DNA from: Desulfobaccales bacterium
Lineage (GTDB): Bacteria > Desulfobacterota > Desulfobaccia > Desulfobaccales > 0-14-0-80-60-11
Assembly: GCA_037481655.1 (NCBI GenBank)
Contig: JBBFLF010000006.1
Coordinates: 1 to 64,000 of the forward strand
Direction: 5' to 3'
DNA: 64,000 nucleotides
Position numbers and translations under genes: made by a program. The stretch's first letter is position 1; every line of letters begins with the position of its first letter. The notes below the pieces were generated by a model. The model saw only the letters and a program-made list of their open reading frames with translations. It was not told where the DNA came from and did no database searches. Below, piece by piece: positions 16,277 to 24,746 of this stretch.

Positions 16277-17814
16277 CCTCTCCCCTCCCCTTCCCGGCGC
16301 GCCTGAAAATACGCCGCCAGCGCCTCGGCCAGGGCCGGGATGGTGTATTCCCGGGGTTGCACCTGGGGGGTGATGCCATATTCCCCCAGGGTGGCCGCGG
16401 TGATGGGGCCGATGGCGGCCACCACCGCTCTCCGGGCCAGCCTGATGAACCTTTCCCGGCCCACCAAAGCGGCGAAATGATGCACCGTGGCGGAGCTGGC
16501 AAAGGTGAGGATATCCACCCGCCCCTCCTCCAGGAACGGCCGGGCCTCCGCCGGAATCTCCGCCGGCGGCGCCATGCGGTAGGCCGGGACCACCTCCACC
16601 TGCACCCCCGCTTGGCGCAAAATCTCCGGCAGGGCCTCCCGGGCCTGGGCCGCCCGGGGCAGGAGGACCCGGTCCCCGGGCCGCAGGTGGGGGAGCAGGG
16701 CCTGGGCCAGCTCCTCGGCCACAAAGCTCCCTGGAATGATATCGGCCCTGAGACCCCGGCGTTCCAACGCCTGGGCGGTGGCCGGGCCGATGGCCCCCAG
16801 CCGGAGGTGCCCCACCGCCCGCAGGTCCCGGCCCTGCTCCCACAGACGCCGGAAAAAGGCCTCCACCCCGTTGGCGCTGGTGAAGATGAGCCAGTGAAAG
16901 TCCCAGAGACACGCCAAGGCCTGGTCCAGGGGGCCAAAGTCCTCCGGCGGCAGGATGACAAGGGCCGGAATCTCCAGCACCCGGGCTCCCAGCTCCGTGA
17001 GCCGCCGGGAGAGTGCCCCGGCCTGCTGGCGGGTGCGGGTCACCACCGCCACCTGGCCCCACAGGGGCCGCGTCTCCCACCACTGAAGGCGCTGCCGCAG
17101 GCCTGCCACCTCGCCCACCACCAAGATGGCCGGGGGGCTGATGCCCGCCTCCTCGGCCCGCCGGGCGATATCGGCCAGGGTGCCGGTGACGGTGCGCTGG
17201 GTGGGGAGAGTGCCCTCCTGGATGAGGGCCGCCGGGGTCTCCGGGGCGCGGCCGCCCGCCAGGAGCCTGGCGCAGTTGTCCGCCAGGTTCTTCACCCCCA
17301 TGAGAAAGACCAGGGTGCCGGGAAGGCGGGCCAGCTCTGCCCAGGGAATGTCACTTTTGCCTTTGGTGGGGTCTTCATGGCCGGTGACGAAGGTCACCAG
17401 GGCGGCCAGGCCCCGGTGGGTCACCGGGATGCCGGCGTAGGCCGGGACCGCCACTGCCGAGGTCACCCCGGGCACCACCTCAAAGGGCACACCGGCCGCG
17501 GCCAAGGCCTCGGCCTCCTCCCCGCCCCGGCCGAAGACGAAGGGGTCGCCGCCCTTGAGGCGCACCACCACCGGGGCTTCGTGGGCCTTGGCCACCAGGA
17601 GGCGGTTGATCTCTTCCTGGGGCAAGGCGTGGGCCCCGGCTTTTTTGCCCACATAGATGAGATCGGCCTCCGGCGGCGCCTCTTTTAAGAGCTCCGGGCT
17701 GGCCAGCTGGTCATAGATGACCACCCGGGCCCGCCGGAGGAGCTCCTGACCTTTGACAGTGATGAGGCCGGGATCCCCGGGCCCGGCCCCCACCAGATAT
17801 ACTTTCCCCAGCAT
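16273..17814 (-). CDS. cobA-hemD: Fused uroporphyrinogen-III C-methyltransferase / uroporphyrinogen-III synthase
   Basis: A 513-residue bifunctional protein of tetrapyrrole synthesis. Residues 1-245 are the SAM-dependent methyltransferase that makes precorrin-2 (KVYLVGAGPGDPGLITVKG, RLKGGDPFVFGRGGEE, FVTGHEDP, LVFLMGVKNL). Residues 255-505 are uroporphyrinogen-III synthase (FTSANGVEAFFRRL, AIGPATAQALERRG, FASSATVHHFAALVG, AIGPITAATLGEYG). This fusion is common in clostridia and Desulfobacterota and channels hydroxymethylbilane to sirohaem, cobalamin or the alternative haem pathway. No hemC, hemB or ahb gene is in view. No Shine-Dalgarno is visible; on its strand TTGACT and GATAAT with a 16-base spacer end six bases before the ATG, which suggests a nearly leaderless transcript. 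Confidence 0.95.
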   Translation of the reverse strand: MLGKVYLVGAGPGDPGLITVKGQELLRRARVVIYDQLASPELLKEAPPEADLIYVGKKAGAHALPQEEINRLLVAKAHEAPVVVRLKGGDPFVFGRGGEEAEALAAAGVPFEVVPGVTSAVAVPAYAGIPVTHRGLAALVTFVTGHEDPTKGKSDIPWAELARLPGTLVFLMGVKNLADNCARLLAGGRAPETPAALIQEGTLPTQRTVTGTLADIARRAEEAGISPPAILVVGEVAGLRQRLQWWETRPLWGQVAVVTRTRQQAGALSRRLTELGARVLEIPALVILPPEDFGPLDQALACLWDFHWLIFTSANGVEAFFRRLWEQGRDLRAVGHLRLGAIGPATAQALERRGLRADIIPGSFVAEELAQALLPHLRPGDRVLLPRAAQAREALPEILRQAGVQVEVVPAYRMAPPAEIPAEARPFLEEGRVDILTFASSATVHHFAALVGRERFIRLARRAVVAAIGPITAATLGEYGITPQVQPREYTIPALAEALAAYFQARREGEGRG

Positions 17815-17890
17815 GGCATTATTATCAACTTAATCTTTTCCGAGTCAAAGAGTATTATTTAAAATATACGGCACCGCTACCTTATAGACG

Positions 17891-18394
17891 ATGGCCACTC
17901 ACCCGCATCCGACCGAGAAGCTGGTCTGCGCCGCCTGCGGCCGGGAGCTGGACCCCCGGCGCCACGCCGATCTGGTGTGCGACGGCCAGGTCTTCTGCGA
18001 CCTGTGTCACCGGTATCCCCGGCTGCTCCTCATTCCCCGGAGCCTTAAGGAGCTGGAGGACTGGAACCGCCGCCTCTGCGCCGCCTTCGGTTTTCCGCCT
18101 CCCAGCCTGGAGCTGGAGGAATCACCGCCGGAGCCGGAACCGCAGCTTCTGCCCCTGAACGCCAAGCTCCTCATGGCCGAGGCCCATCACGGCCAGGGGC
18201 GCATCACCTTCTACCCCCCGGGCCTGCGCCTCCTCACCTTATGCCATGAGCTGGCCCACCTGATGAGCGGCCAGGACCACACCATTGCCTGGGCCCGCAC
18301 CCTGGCCGCCCTGGTGGCCTGGGTCAAGGAGAGACTCCCGGAGGATTTGTACACGGCGGGCTTCACCGTACGGCTCTTGCCGCCGCGGGACTAG
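17891..18394 (+). CDS. Zinc-ribbon protein with a HELAH metallopeptidase-like motif
   Basis: A 167-residue cytoplasmic protein that I cannot assign to a named family. The N-terminal third has four cysteines in two knuckles (CAACG near residue 13, CDLCH near residue 36) like a zinc ribbon, and a Pro/Glu linker follows (ESPPEPEPQ). The C-terminal half contains LCHELAHLMSGQDHTIAWAR near residues 117-136, that is an HExxH helix followed by a third histidine eight residues on and an aromatic residue, reminiscent of SprT/WLM-type zinc peptidases. No signal peptide is visible. It is divergent from cobA-hemD and followed 115 bases later by the tandem-GAF gene. A metallopeptidase role is inferred; the third ligand is uncertain. 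Confidence 0.7.
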   Translation: MATHPHPTEKLVCAACGRELDPRRHADLVCDGQVFCDLCHRYPRLLLIPRSLKELEDWNRRLCAAFGFPPPSLELEESPPEPEPQLLPLNAKLLMAEAHHGQGRITFYPPGLRLLTLCHELAHLMSGQDHTIAWARTLAALVAWVKERLPEDLYTAGFTVRLLPPRD

Positions 18395-18509
18395 AGCCGG
18401 GAAAAAGTGCGCGGCGCCGGTGGCGGTTGGTCTCCAGGGCAAGTTGCCCCTGGCACCCCGGACCGAAGTTGGATATAATGAAGCCCCATACCAGAAGGAG
18501 GGCTGGAGG

Positions 18510-19577
18510 ATGTCATTCAAAGAGCGCCTGTATCTGAGGAGTTTCCAGGAAATCAGCAAATCCCTGGGGTCCACTCTGGCGGTGAGCGAGGTCCTGGACA
18601 CCATTGTGCGTCAGATCACCGAGGCCATGGGGCTCAAGGGAGCCACCATCCGCCTGGTCAACCCCAAAACCAACACCCTGGAGCTGGCCGCCTCCTTCGG
18701 GTTGAGTGAGAAGTATCTGAACAAAGGTCCGGTGGATATGGACAAAAGCATCGCCGATGCCTTGAGCGGCCGGCCGGTGGCCATTCTGGACGTGGCCAAC
18801 GACCCCCGCATCCAGTATCCCCAGGAAGCCAAGGAGGAAGGCATCGCCAGCATGCTGGCCATCCCCATGGTCTCCAAGGGCAAGGTCATCGGCGTCATGC
18901 GCCTGCTCACCTCCGAGCCCCACGACTTCACCATGGATGAGGTGGATTTCGCCTGCGCCGTGGCTGACCTGGGGGCCCAGGCCATCGCCAACGCCCGGAT
19001 GTACGAGGACCGCCTCCGGGAGCTCAACTTCCTCAAGGGCATGCTGGAAGTCTCCAAGGCCATCAACTCCGCCCTGGACGTGAAAAAGGTGCTCCAGCTG
19101 CTGGTGAAGACCGCCACCACCTCCCTGGACATCAAAGCCGCGGCGGTGCGCCTCCTGGACGAGAAGCGCCAGAAGATGGAGCTGGTGGCCTCGTACGGCT
19201 TGAGCGACCGCTACATCAACAAAGGGCCGGTGACCACGGACAAGTCCATCACCGAGGCCATGATGGGCAAGGCCGTGTCCATCTACGACGTGGCCAGCGA
19301 CCCCCGGGCCAGCTACCCGAAGGAGCTGGCGGAGGAGGGCATCCGCTCCATCCTGTCGGTGCCCATCTCGCTCAAGGGCAAGGTCATCGGGGTCATGCGC
19401 CTCTATACCAGCGAACCCCGGGATTTCACCGACGATGAGATCACCTTCATGGCTTCCCTGGCGGAACAGGCGGCCCTGGCCATGGAAAACGCCCGCCTCT
19501 ACCAGAAGCTCAAGGGCGAATACGAGGAACTCATGGGGGATCTCTACCGCTTTACCGGGTTTACCCGCACCATCTGA
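18510..19577 (+). CDS. Tandem-GAF sensor protein without output domain
   Basis: A 355-residue cytoplasmic protein made of two GAF domains, residues 15-165 and 185-335. They are internal duplicates: both contain GPVxxDKSI, the block (D/Y)VA(N/S)DPR near it, and SKGKVIGVMRL / LKGKVIGVMRL, with a short helical linker (NFLKGMLEVSKAINSALDVKKVL). GAF domains bind small ligands such as cyclic nucleotides, haem or tetrapyrroles. No kinase, cyclase or DNA-binding domain follows; the C-terminus is a short coil (LYQKLKGEYEELMGDLYRFTG). The product may therefore modulate a partner kinase. The ATG at 18510 follows GAAGGAGGGCTGGAGG. It converges on the radical SAM operon. Confidence 0.85.
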   Translation: MSFKERLYLRSFQEISKSLGSTLAVSEVLDTIVRQITEAMGLKGATIRLVNPKTNTLELAASFGLSEKYLNKGPVDMDKSIADALSGRPVAILDVANDPRIQYPQEAKEEGIASMLAIPMVSKGKVIGVMRLLTSEPHDFTMDEVDFACAVADLGAQAIANARMYEDRLRELNFLKGMLEVSKAINSALDVKKVLQLLVKTATTSLDIKAAAVRLLDEKRQKMELVASYGLSDRYINKGPVTTDKSITEAMMGKAVSIYDVASDPRASYPKELAEEGIRSILSVPISLKGKVIGVMRLYTSEPRDFTDDEITFMASLAEQAALAMENARLYQKLKGEYEELMGDLYRFTGFTRTI

Positions 19578-19613
19578 AAAATTCGGGGGCAGGACCCCAA
19601 AGATCCTGCCCCC
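19577..19613 (-). terminator. Terminator between convergent GAF and radical SAM genes
   Basis: GGGGGCAGGA (19585-19594) and TCCTGCCCCC (19604-19613) form a perfect 10-base-pair stem around nine bases. On the minus strand it is followed by GAATTTTT, so it best serves the radical SAM operon; it lacks a T-run in the plus direction, although it also lies right after the GAF gene stop. Confidence 0.75.
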
Positions 19614-19655
19614 TCCCTTCCGGCGGCCCCACCTCACCGCAGACTTTGGCACCCT

Positions 19656-20666
19656 TCAGGTCGCCTGCCGGTTTATCCGCCAGGCTGAATGGGGGAAATC
19701 CTCCAGCCACGCCAGCTTGCCGAAGAAGTCCAGACACCAGTAGCACAGGCAGCGGCCCAGGCCGGCGGGCGTGTCCCCTGCCAGACGGGCCGACATCAGC
19801 TCCGCCAGCAGGTGATACTGGCGCCGCAAGCCCTCCTTCAGGGTCACCTGCATGAGATGGGCCACGTATTCCCGGCCCAGGTGGCTGGGGAGGTTCTCCT
19901 CCTCCGCCAGATGCAGGTAATTGCAGCACAGGACCTGGCGGCCGGAGCTGTCCACCGCCAGGTTGGTGAAGGCGGGGCAAGGCACCAGGGACTCCTCGGG
20001 CTCCAGCCAGCCCTCCACCCGGATGTGCCCCCGCACCGTGCGGGCCAGACTGTGGCGCACCCAGGCCGCCAGCTTCAGCAGCTCCTCCGGCTCCGGCAGG
20101 AGCCCTTCCCGGAGCAGCCGTGGGGTAGGCTGGGGCAGGATGAAGTTGTGCTCCTGCACCCCCCACATGGCCCCCAACAGGGCCAGCTCGGTGAGCTCCC
20201 CTTCATTGAGGCGGGTGATGACGCTCTTTAAGACCCGGGGCAGGCCCTTGAGGACGCACAGGCCCAGGGCCTCCACCACCTCGTCGAAGGAGCCTTCCCC
20301 CCGGAGGGCGTCGTGCGTCCCGGCCCGGGCGCCGTCCAGGCTGAAGCAGACGCCTTTCAGGTACTCCGTCACCTCCGGCCGCAGGAGCGCCGGCAGGAGC
20401 CGCTCCCGGAAGCGCCAGCCGCTGGTGACCAGGGTGAAGGTGAAGCCGGCTGTGGCGATGAGGGCCAGGAGCTCCTCCAGGTCCTGATACAGGGCCACCT
20501 CGCCGCCGGTGAGATACACCTCCCTGATGCCCACCGCCCGGGCCTGCTCCAGAAGAGAAGCCGCCAGCTCCACCGGCAGGGAGCAGGGAGGGTCCGCCGG
20601 ATTGACGCAGCAATGCCGGCAGCGGCGGATGCAGGCGTTGGTGGGCTCCAGGGTCAGGGTGAGCAT
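19656..20666 (-). CDS. Radical SAM enzyme with C-terminal SPASM-like cysteines
   Basis: A 336-residue radical SAM protein. The cluster motif is at residues 12-19 (CIRRCRHC, spacing CxxxCxxC) and is followed by LTGGEVALYQD, the GGE SAM-binding motif. The C-terminal third has extra cysteines (VPCPAFTNLAV, VLCCNYL, CLCYWC), as expected for a SPASM/twitch domain carrying auxiliary clusters, a hallmark of peptide-modifying enzymes. It starts 10 bases after the stop of a PqqD-like gene, with AGGTG ahead of the ATG at 20666, and shares the operon with a large FecR-TPR-barrel protein. The PqqD partner strongly suggests modification of a ribosomal peptide, but no clear precursor gene is seen; see the findings. 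Confidence 0.85.
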   Translation of the reverse strand: MLTLTLEPTNACIRRCRHCCVNPADPPCSLPVELAASLLEQARAVGIREVYLTGGEVALYQDLEELLALIATAGFTFTLVTSGWRFRERLLPALLRPEVTEYLKGVCFSLDGARAGTHDALRGEGSFDEVVEALGLCVLKGLPRVLKSVITRLNEGELTELALLGAMWGVQEHNFILPQPTPRLLREGLLPEPEELLKLAAWVRHSLARTVRGHIRVEGWLEPEESLVPCPAFTNLAVDSSGRQVLCCNYLHLAEEENLPSHLGREYVAHLMQVTLKEGLRRQYHLLAELMSARLAGDTPAGLGRCLCYWCLDFFGKLAWLEDFPHSAWRINRQAT

Positions 20667-20676
20667 GGGGCACCTG

Positions 20677-21117
20677 CTAGCGGCCGATTTTGGGCCACAC
20701 CTTGATGAAGCCCAGTTTGTCCACCCGGGGGTCATGAGGCTGATTCTGGGAGGTGGCCTGAAGCTCCGGCTTTCTGTAGGTGGATCTCACGCCGCTGGGG
20801 TTGCTGAAGGTCAGGGGTTCCTCCGCATTGCCGGGCCGAATGAGCCCCTGGGTGGTCAGCTTGACCAGAAACCCCTGGGGCCCGGTCAGGTCATTGTCCA
20901 CCCGGGAGGCGTTAACCTGAAAATACATCAGGAGATAATCCTTCATCCTGGAGTCGCTCACCCCCCGCCCATTGCCTTTGGCCAGGCCCAGCATGCCCAT
21001 GAGCCCGGCCGCGGTATCGGTCTTGATCTGGTAAAAGGTCTGGTTGGTGGTATTGGTGACAAAGCCTTCATTTTCTAAGGCCACCACCTGCACTCCGTCG
21101 GCCAGCTGGTAAATCAT
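20677..21117 (-). CDS. PqqD-like protein with unusual C-terminal tail
   Basis: A 146-residue protein. Residues 1-98 fit the PqqD/RiPP-recognition pattern: YQLADGVQVVALENEGFVTN and QTFYQIKTDTAAGLMGMLG (three strands and a helix), then MKDYLLMYFQVNASRVDNDL and TGPQGFLVKLTTQGLI (helical part). The loop around residues 45-55 is longer than usual. After LI comes a roughly 48-residue tail without obvious fold: it includes SNPSGVRSTYRKP and ends VDKLGFIKVWPKIGR. PqqD domains bind the leader of a precursor and deliver it to a radical SAM/SPASM enzyme, the very gene that follows 10 bases downstream. The tail could be a linker, a partner-binding segment, or itself a substrate. GGAGGGG precedes the ATG. 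Confidence 0.75.
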   Translation of the reverse strand: MIYQLADGVQVVALENEGFVTNTTNQTFYQIKTDTAAGLMGMLGLAKGNGRGVSDSRMKDYLLMYFQVNASRVDNDLTGPQGFLVKLTTQGLIRPGNAEEPLTFSNPSGVRSTYRKPELQATSQNQPHDPRVDKLGFIKVWPKIGR

Positions 21118-21149
21118 GGTCCCCTCCGATGCGGCCTTACTTCGCCGCC

Positions 21150-24100
21150 TCAGTAATACAGCGCCAGTTTGAACAAGATCTGGCGGGCCGGGAAAAACTC
21201 CTGATTGAAAAAGGTGGGCTCCAAAGCGTAAAAGAAGCGGCGGTTGAACAGGTTGGTCACCTCCAGGCTCACCAGGCCCCGCTTGTGGGCCAGCTCCTTT
21301 CCCAGGCGCAGGTCCACCAGGCCGAAGAGGGTGTCATTGCGATCCTTGAGCCACTGCTGTAGCACCGAGACCCGCATGCCCGCCTGCCAGCCGGAGCGGT
21401 GCAGCCAGGAGAGCAACAGGAAGCCCCGGAGATCGGAAAAGTCCTGAAACGGCACCCCGGCGCTGAACTGGGAATAGGTGAAATTGAGGTCGGGCACCAC
21501 CCGCTGGCCCACCACCCCGGTCACCAGGCCCAGGGAGGGCAGGAGGATGCGGTTGAGGGTGAAGGCGGCCCGGTAGGTCTTCCAGGTCTGCCACTGGGGC
21601 TGGCCGGTGGCGTCATTGAACCCGGGCACCGAGAAGCGGAGGGCCTCCAGTCGCAGGGCAGTGAAGGTACGGGGCCCCCATTCCGCCTCCCAGGAGAGGC
21701 CCGCCTGGCGCAGGTCGGTGCCCGATTCCACAAAGACCATCCAGGGCAGGCCGGCGGTCTCGGTGGGGAGGAGAGGCAGCGCCAGCCAGGGGCCGTGGGT
21801 CATCATATGGCGTTGCAGGCCCAGGCGCAGGGTGTGCTGGGGGGAGATCTGTAAGTTGACCCCGACCACCGGGCTCCATTGGGAGACATGGCGGGTGGTG
21901 GGGAAGCCGGCCCGGGAAATTCTGGCGTTGTCGTACATCAGCCCCAGCTCTACCAGCACCCGGGGATGCAGGCGCCAATAATCGAAGAAATAGGCGCCCT
22001 GGGAGCGTTCCGGCAGGCGGGCGTCCGTCTGAAAGGCCGTCACCCCGTCCAGGAAGGCCGCCTGCTTGGCATAATTGCGGCCGGAAAAGAGAGAGCCGCC
22101 GAAAATGAAGTTGTGTTTGCCCCAGACCAGGTTCTGCTGCAGTTGAAAATTGTGAAATTCCCGGTCATTGACGATCCGGTAGAGATTGAAGGGGAAAAGG
22201 GGGAAATCGAGGCGGAAAAAGTCCCAGCGCTGGTACGTATAGTAGGCCAGCAGGGTGGCCCGGGGGGAGAAGCGGTGCACCACCCCCAGGTCGTAGTAGC
22301 GAAAACGTTGGATGAAATGCAGATAAGGGTCGTTCTTGTAACTGTAGTCGTTGAAAAAGCTGATATCGCCGCCCTTGACGTCTGAATACTGCACCTGCCC
22401 CTGGATACTGGTCTTGACGCTGGGGTCCCATTTGATATTCACCAGGGGGGACAATTGACTGATGCGGCTGTTGGTGTCCCGGATGCCGTTATCCTCAATG
22501 AAGCGGCCCTCCACCAGCCCTCCCAGGCCGGGGCGGCCGCCATAGGCCTGGAGGTAATAATCCTGCACGGTGTTCTTCTCCCGCCAGGTGCCCACCGTGA
22601 CATTGGCCAGCACCCGTTTGTAGGGCATCTCGAACATGGGGGTGTAGTTGTCATTGCGCAGGCTCTCAAAGCTGGCCTCATTGGAAGGGGCAAGAAGCCG
22701 GAACTTGATGTCCTCGGCGAATTGGGCCAGGGTGGTGACGTACGGCCCCTGGGTGCTGGTGGCATAGCTTTTGGAGAGAAAGAGGTGGGCGGAGCTGCTC
22801 AAGGGATCCCGCTTCACCGCAGTGATGGCCTTGCTGAAGGCCCAGTCCCGGAGCCCCAGCTGGTCGTAGGAGCGGGCCAGGTTGTAGTTGCGCACCGCCA
22901 GGTCCCGGTCCAGGGCCAGGCGGGTCCGGAACATGGCCACGTTGTCATTGAGGGCGATGGAGCGGTTGATCTCCTGGATGGCCTCGCCGGGCCGGTTCAG
23001 ATCCGACAGGGCAATGCCCTTGTAGAGATAGGGGGTGGGGTCCTTGGGGTCCAGGGTCTTGGCGTAGTCATAGGTCTCCAGGGCCTTCCCGAAGCTGCGC
23101 ACCTGGTAGAGGGCCTTGCCGAACTGGGTCTGATAGAGGGCCACCCGGGGCTCCAGCAGGGTGGCGGTGAGCATCTCCCGCACCCCCTCCGCCAGGCGCC
23201 GCTGGCGGAATTCGCAGTGGGCCAGGCCGATGTGGGGCTCCCCCAGGCTGGGGTCCCGGCGCACGGCTTCCTCAAAGTAGCGCCGGGCGCCGTCGAAATC
23301 CCGGAAGGCCAGGCGGATGAAGCCGGCCAGGCTCAGGACCTCAGCCTCCGTGGGGGCCAGGCTCAAGGCCTGGGAAATGACCCGCTGGGCCCGGTCCAGG
23401 TCGTCGCCCCCCAGCCAGGTGCGGGCCAGATAGACGTAGGCGGAGATAAAGCGGGGATCCAGTTTCAGGGCCTGGGAAAAATCGGCCCGGCCGGCCTCGG
23501 GGTCGAAAAAGGCCAGGCGCACCAGCCCCTGGGTGAAATGGGCCATGGGAGAGGAAGGGTGGCGGACCAAGGCCGCCTGAACCGCCTGGCGGGCTGCCTC
23601 TTTGTGCCCCTGGACCAGCTCCACCTGGGCCAGGAAGGCCAGGGGCAGAGCCAGGGCGGGAGACTGCCCCTGGGCGGCCTGAAACCGTTCCCGGGCCTCC
23701 TCCGGCTTGCCCAAGGTCAGGGCAAAAAAGCCCCGCATGGCGGTGAGCCGGGCGTCGGCGGGCAGGCGGCCTGCCCCGGCCTCCAAGAGGCGGTAGGCCC
23801 CGGCAGCATCCCCCTGCCGGAAGAGGGCCAAGGCCTGGCCGACAAGGCTCATGGGAGTGGGCGGGCTCACCCGGCGGAAGAGGGCGGCCGCGGTGGCGGG
23901 GTCCTGGGTCTGGAGGGCAATCCAGCCCAGGAGGGTGAGGGCCCGGGGGTCGGAGGGCTGTAGCCTGAGGGCGGCTTCGGCGGCCGTGCGGGCCGCCTCC
24001 AGCCGGCCGGCATCATAATCCGCCTGGCCCTGACTCAAGCTGACCGCCGCCGGTTCTCGGGTCTCCGTCGCGGCGGTGAGGGGCAGGTCCCGATAGCTGA

Positions 24101-24746
24101 AGATGCCGGAGTAGGAGAGCACCCATTGCACCGCGTCCGCCGGCCGGGCCAGGACCCGTTTGCTGGGGGCCCGGCCGGGGATGATCACCCCCTCCTCCCC
24201 CGGCCGGAGGCACATCTCCCCTTCCACATGGATGAGGCAGACCTCGCCCTCCAGCAGGATGACCCGGCCGCTGCCGTCGGGGGCCACCCGGATGGTGAAC
24301 TCGGTCCCCCGGGGAGCGATGGTGAAGGCCGGGGTCTCCAGCCTGCCTTTGAAGCGCTCGTTTTTATTGTGCAGCCAGATCTGCCCCCGGGGGACTTCGT
24401 AGATGCTCTCCCCCGTTTCCACGCCCGCGGGCACGACCCCGCCGAACCGGGGGGAAGGGACCACCTGCTTCAGGAGCAGGATGGTATTGGCGTGCAGTTT
24501 GATGCGGGATTCGTCCACCAGCAGGATGGCGGCCCGGGAATCCGGCCCGGTCTGGATGGTGTCCCCCACAAACAGGTTCTGATCCGGCCGGGCCGGGGTC
24601 CAGGAGCCGCCGGCGCCGGAGAGGATCTGGACCTCCCCTTCCATGGCCACCAGCTTCCCCGCCAGGGCCGCGGCGAAGGCCGGGCCGCTACCGGTGAGGC
24701 ACCAGAACGTCACGAGGACAAGGAGACTGCGACAAGGCCTTGCCAT
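21150..24746 (-). CDS. Giant FecR-TPR-outer membrane beta-barrel protein
   Basis: A 1198-residue secreted protein. Order of parts: signal peptide (1-26, SLLVLVTFWCLTGSGPAFA); FecR-like domain about 30-210 (VGDTIQTGPDSRAAILLVD, FTIAPRGTEFTIRV, GVIIPGRA); tetratricopeptide repeats about 245-660 (DYDAGRLEAARTAAEAAL, ALKLDPRFISAYVYLARTW, DPSLGEPHIGLAHCEF, SALSDLNRPGEAI-like units); and about 500 residues of alternating aromatic strands typical of a TonB-receptor-like barrel, ending VSLEVTNLFNRRFFYA and LFKLALYY with a terminal aromatic residue. There is no plug domain. TPR-plus-barrel is the plan of exopolysaccharide exporters such as PgaA and BcsC. GGGAGGAACC precedes the ATG at 24746. PqqD-like and radical SAM genes follow within the same operon. 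Export or surface display of a modified product is inferred. Confidence 0.82.
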   Translation of the reverse strand: MARPCRSLLVLVTFWCLTGSGPAFAAALAGKLVAMEGEVQILSGAGGSWTPARPDQNLFVGDTIQTGPDSRAAILLVDESRIKLHANTILLLKQVVPSPRFGGVVPAGVETGESIYEVPRGQIWLHNKNERFKGRLETPAFTIAPRGTEFTIRVAPDGSGRVILLEGEVCLIHVEGEMCLRPGEEGVIIPGRAPSKRVLARPADAVQWVLSYSGIFSYRDLPLTAATETREPAAVSLSQGQADYDAGRLEAARTAAEAALRLQPSDPRALTLLGWIALQTQDPATAAALFRRVSPPTPMSLVGQALALFRQGDAAGAYRLLEAGAGRLPADARLTAMRGFFALTLGKPEEARERFQAAQGQSPALALPLAFLAQVELVQGHKEAARQAVQAALVRHPSSPMAHFTQGLVRLAFFDPEAGRADFSQALKLDPRFISAYVYLARTWLGGDDLDRAQRVISQALSLAPTEAEVLSLAGFIRLAFRDFDGARRYFEEAVRRDPSLGEPHIGLAHCEFRQRRLAEGVREMLTATLLEPRVALYQTQFGKALYQVRSFGKALETYDYAKTLDPKDPTPYLYKGIALSDLNRPGEAIQEINRSIALNDNVAMFRTRLALDRDLAVRNYNLARSYDQLGLRDWAFSKAITAVKRDPLSSSAHLFLSKSYATSTQGPYVTTLAQFAEDIKFRLLAPSNEASFESLRNDNYTPMFEMPYKRVLANVTVGTWREKNTVQDYYLQAYGGRPGLGGLVEGRFIEDNGIRDTNSRISQLSPLVNIKWDPSVKTSIQGQVQYSDVKGGDISFFNDYSYKNDPYLHFIQRFRYYDLGVVHRFSPRATLLAYYTYQRWDFFRLDFPLFPFNLYRIVNDREFHNFQLQQNLVWGKHNFIFGGSLFSGRNYAKQAAFLDGVTAFQTDARLPERSQGAYFFDYWRLHPRVLVELGLMYDNARISRAGFPTTRHVSQWSPVVGVNLQISPQHTLRLGLQRHMMTHGPWLALPLLPTETAGLPWMVFVESGTDLRQAGLSWEAEWGPRTFTALRLEALRFSVPGFNDATGQPQWQTWKTYRAAFTLNRILLPSLGLVTGVVGQRVVPDLNFTYSQFSAGVPFQDFSDLRGFLLLSWLHRSGWQAGMRVSVLQQWLKDRNDTLFGLVDLRLGKELAHKRGLVSLEVTNLFNRRFFYALEPTFFNQEFFPARQILFKLALYY

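Noticed and set aside
22455-23963. Plus-strand open frame of 502 codons antisense to the FecR-TPR-barrel gene
   Set aside because: It mirrors the TPR codons, lacks a ribosome binding site, and shows no recognisable motif.
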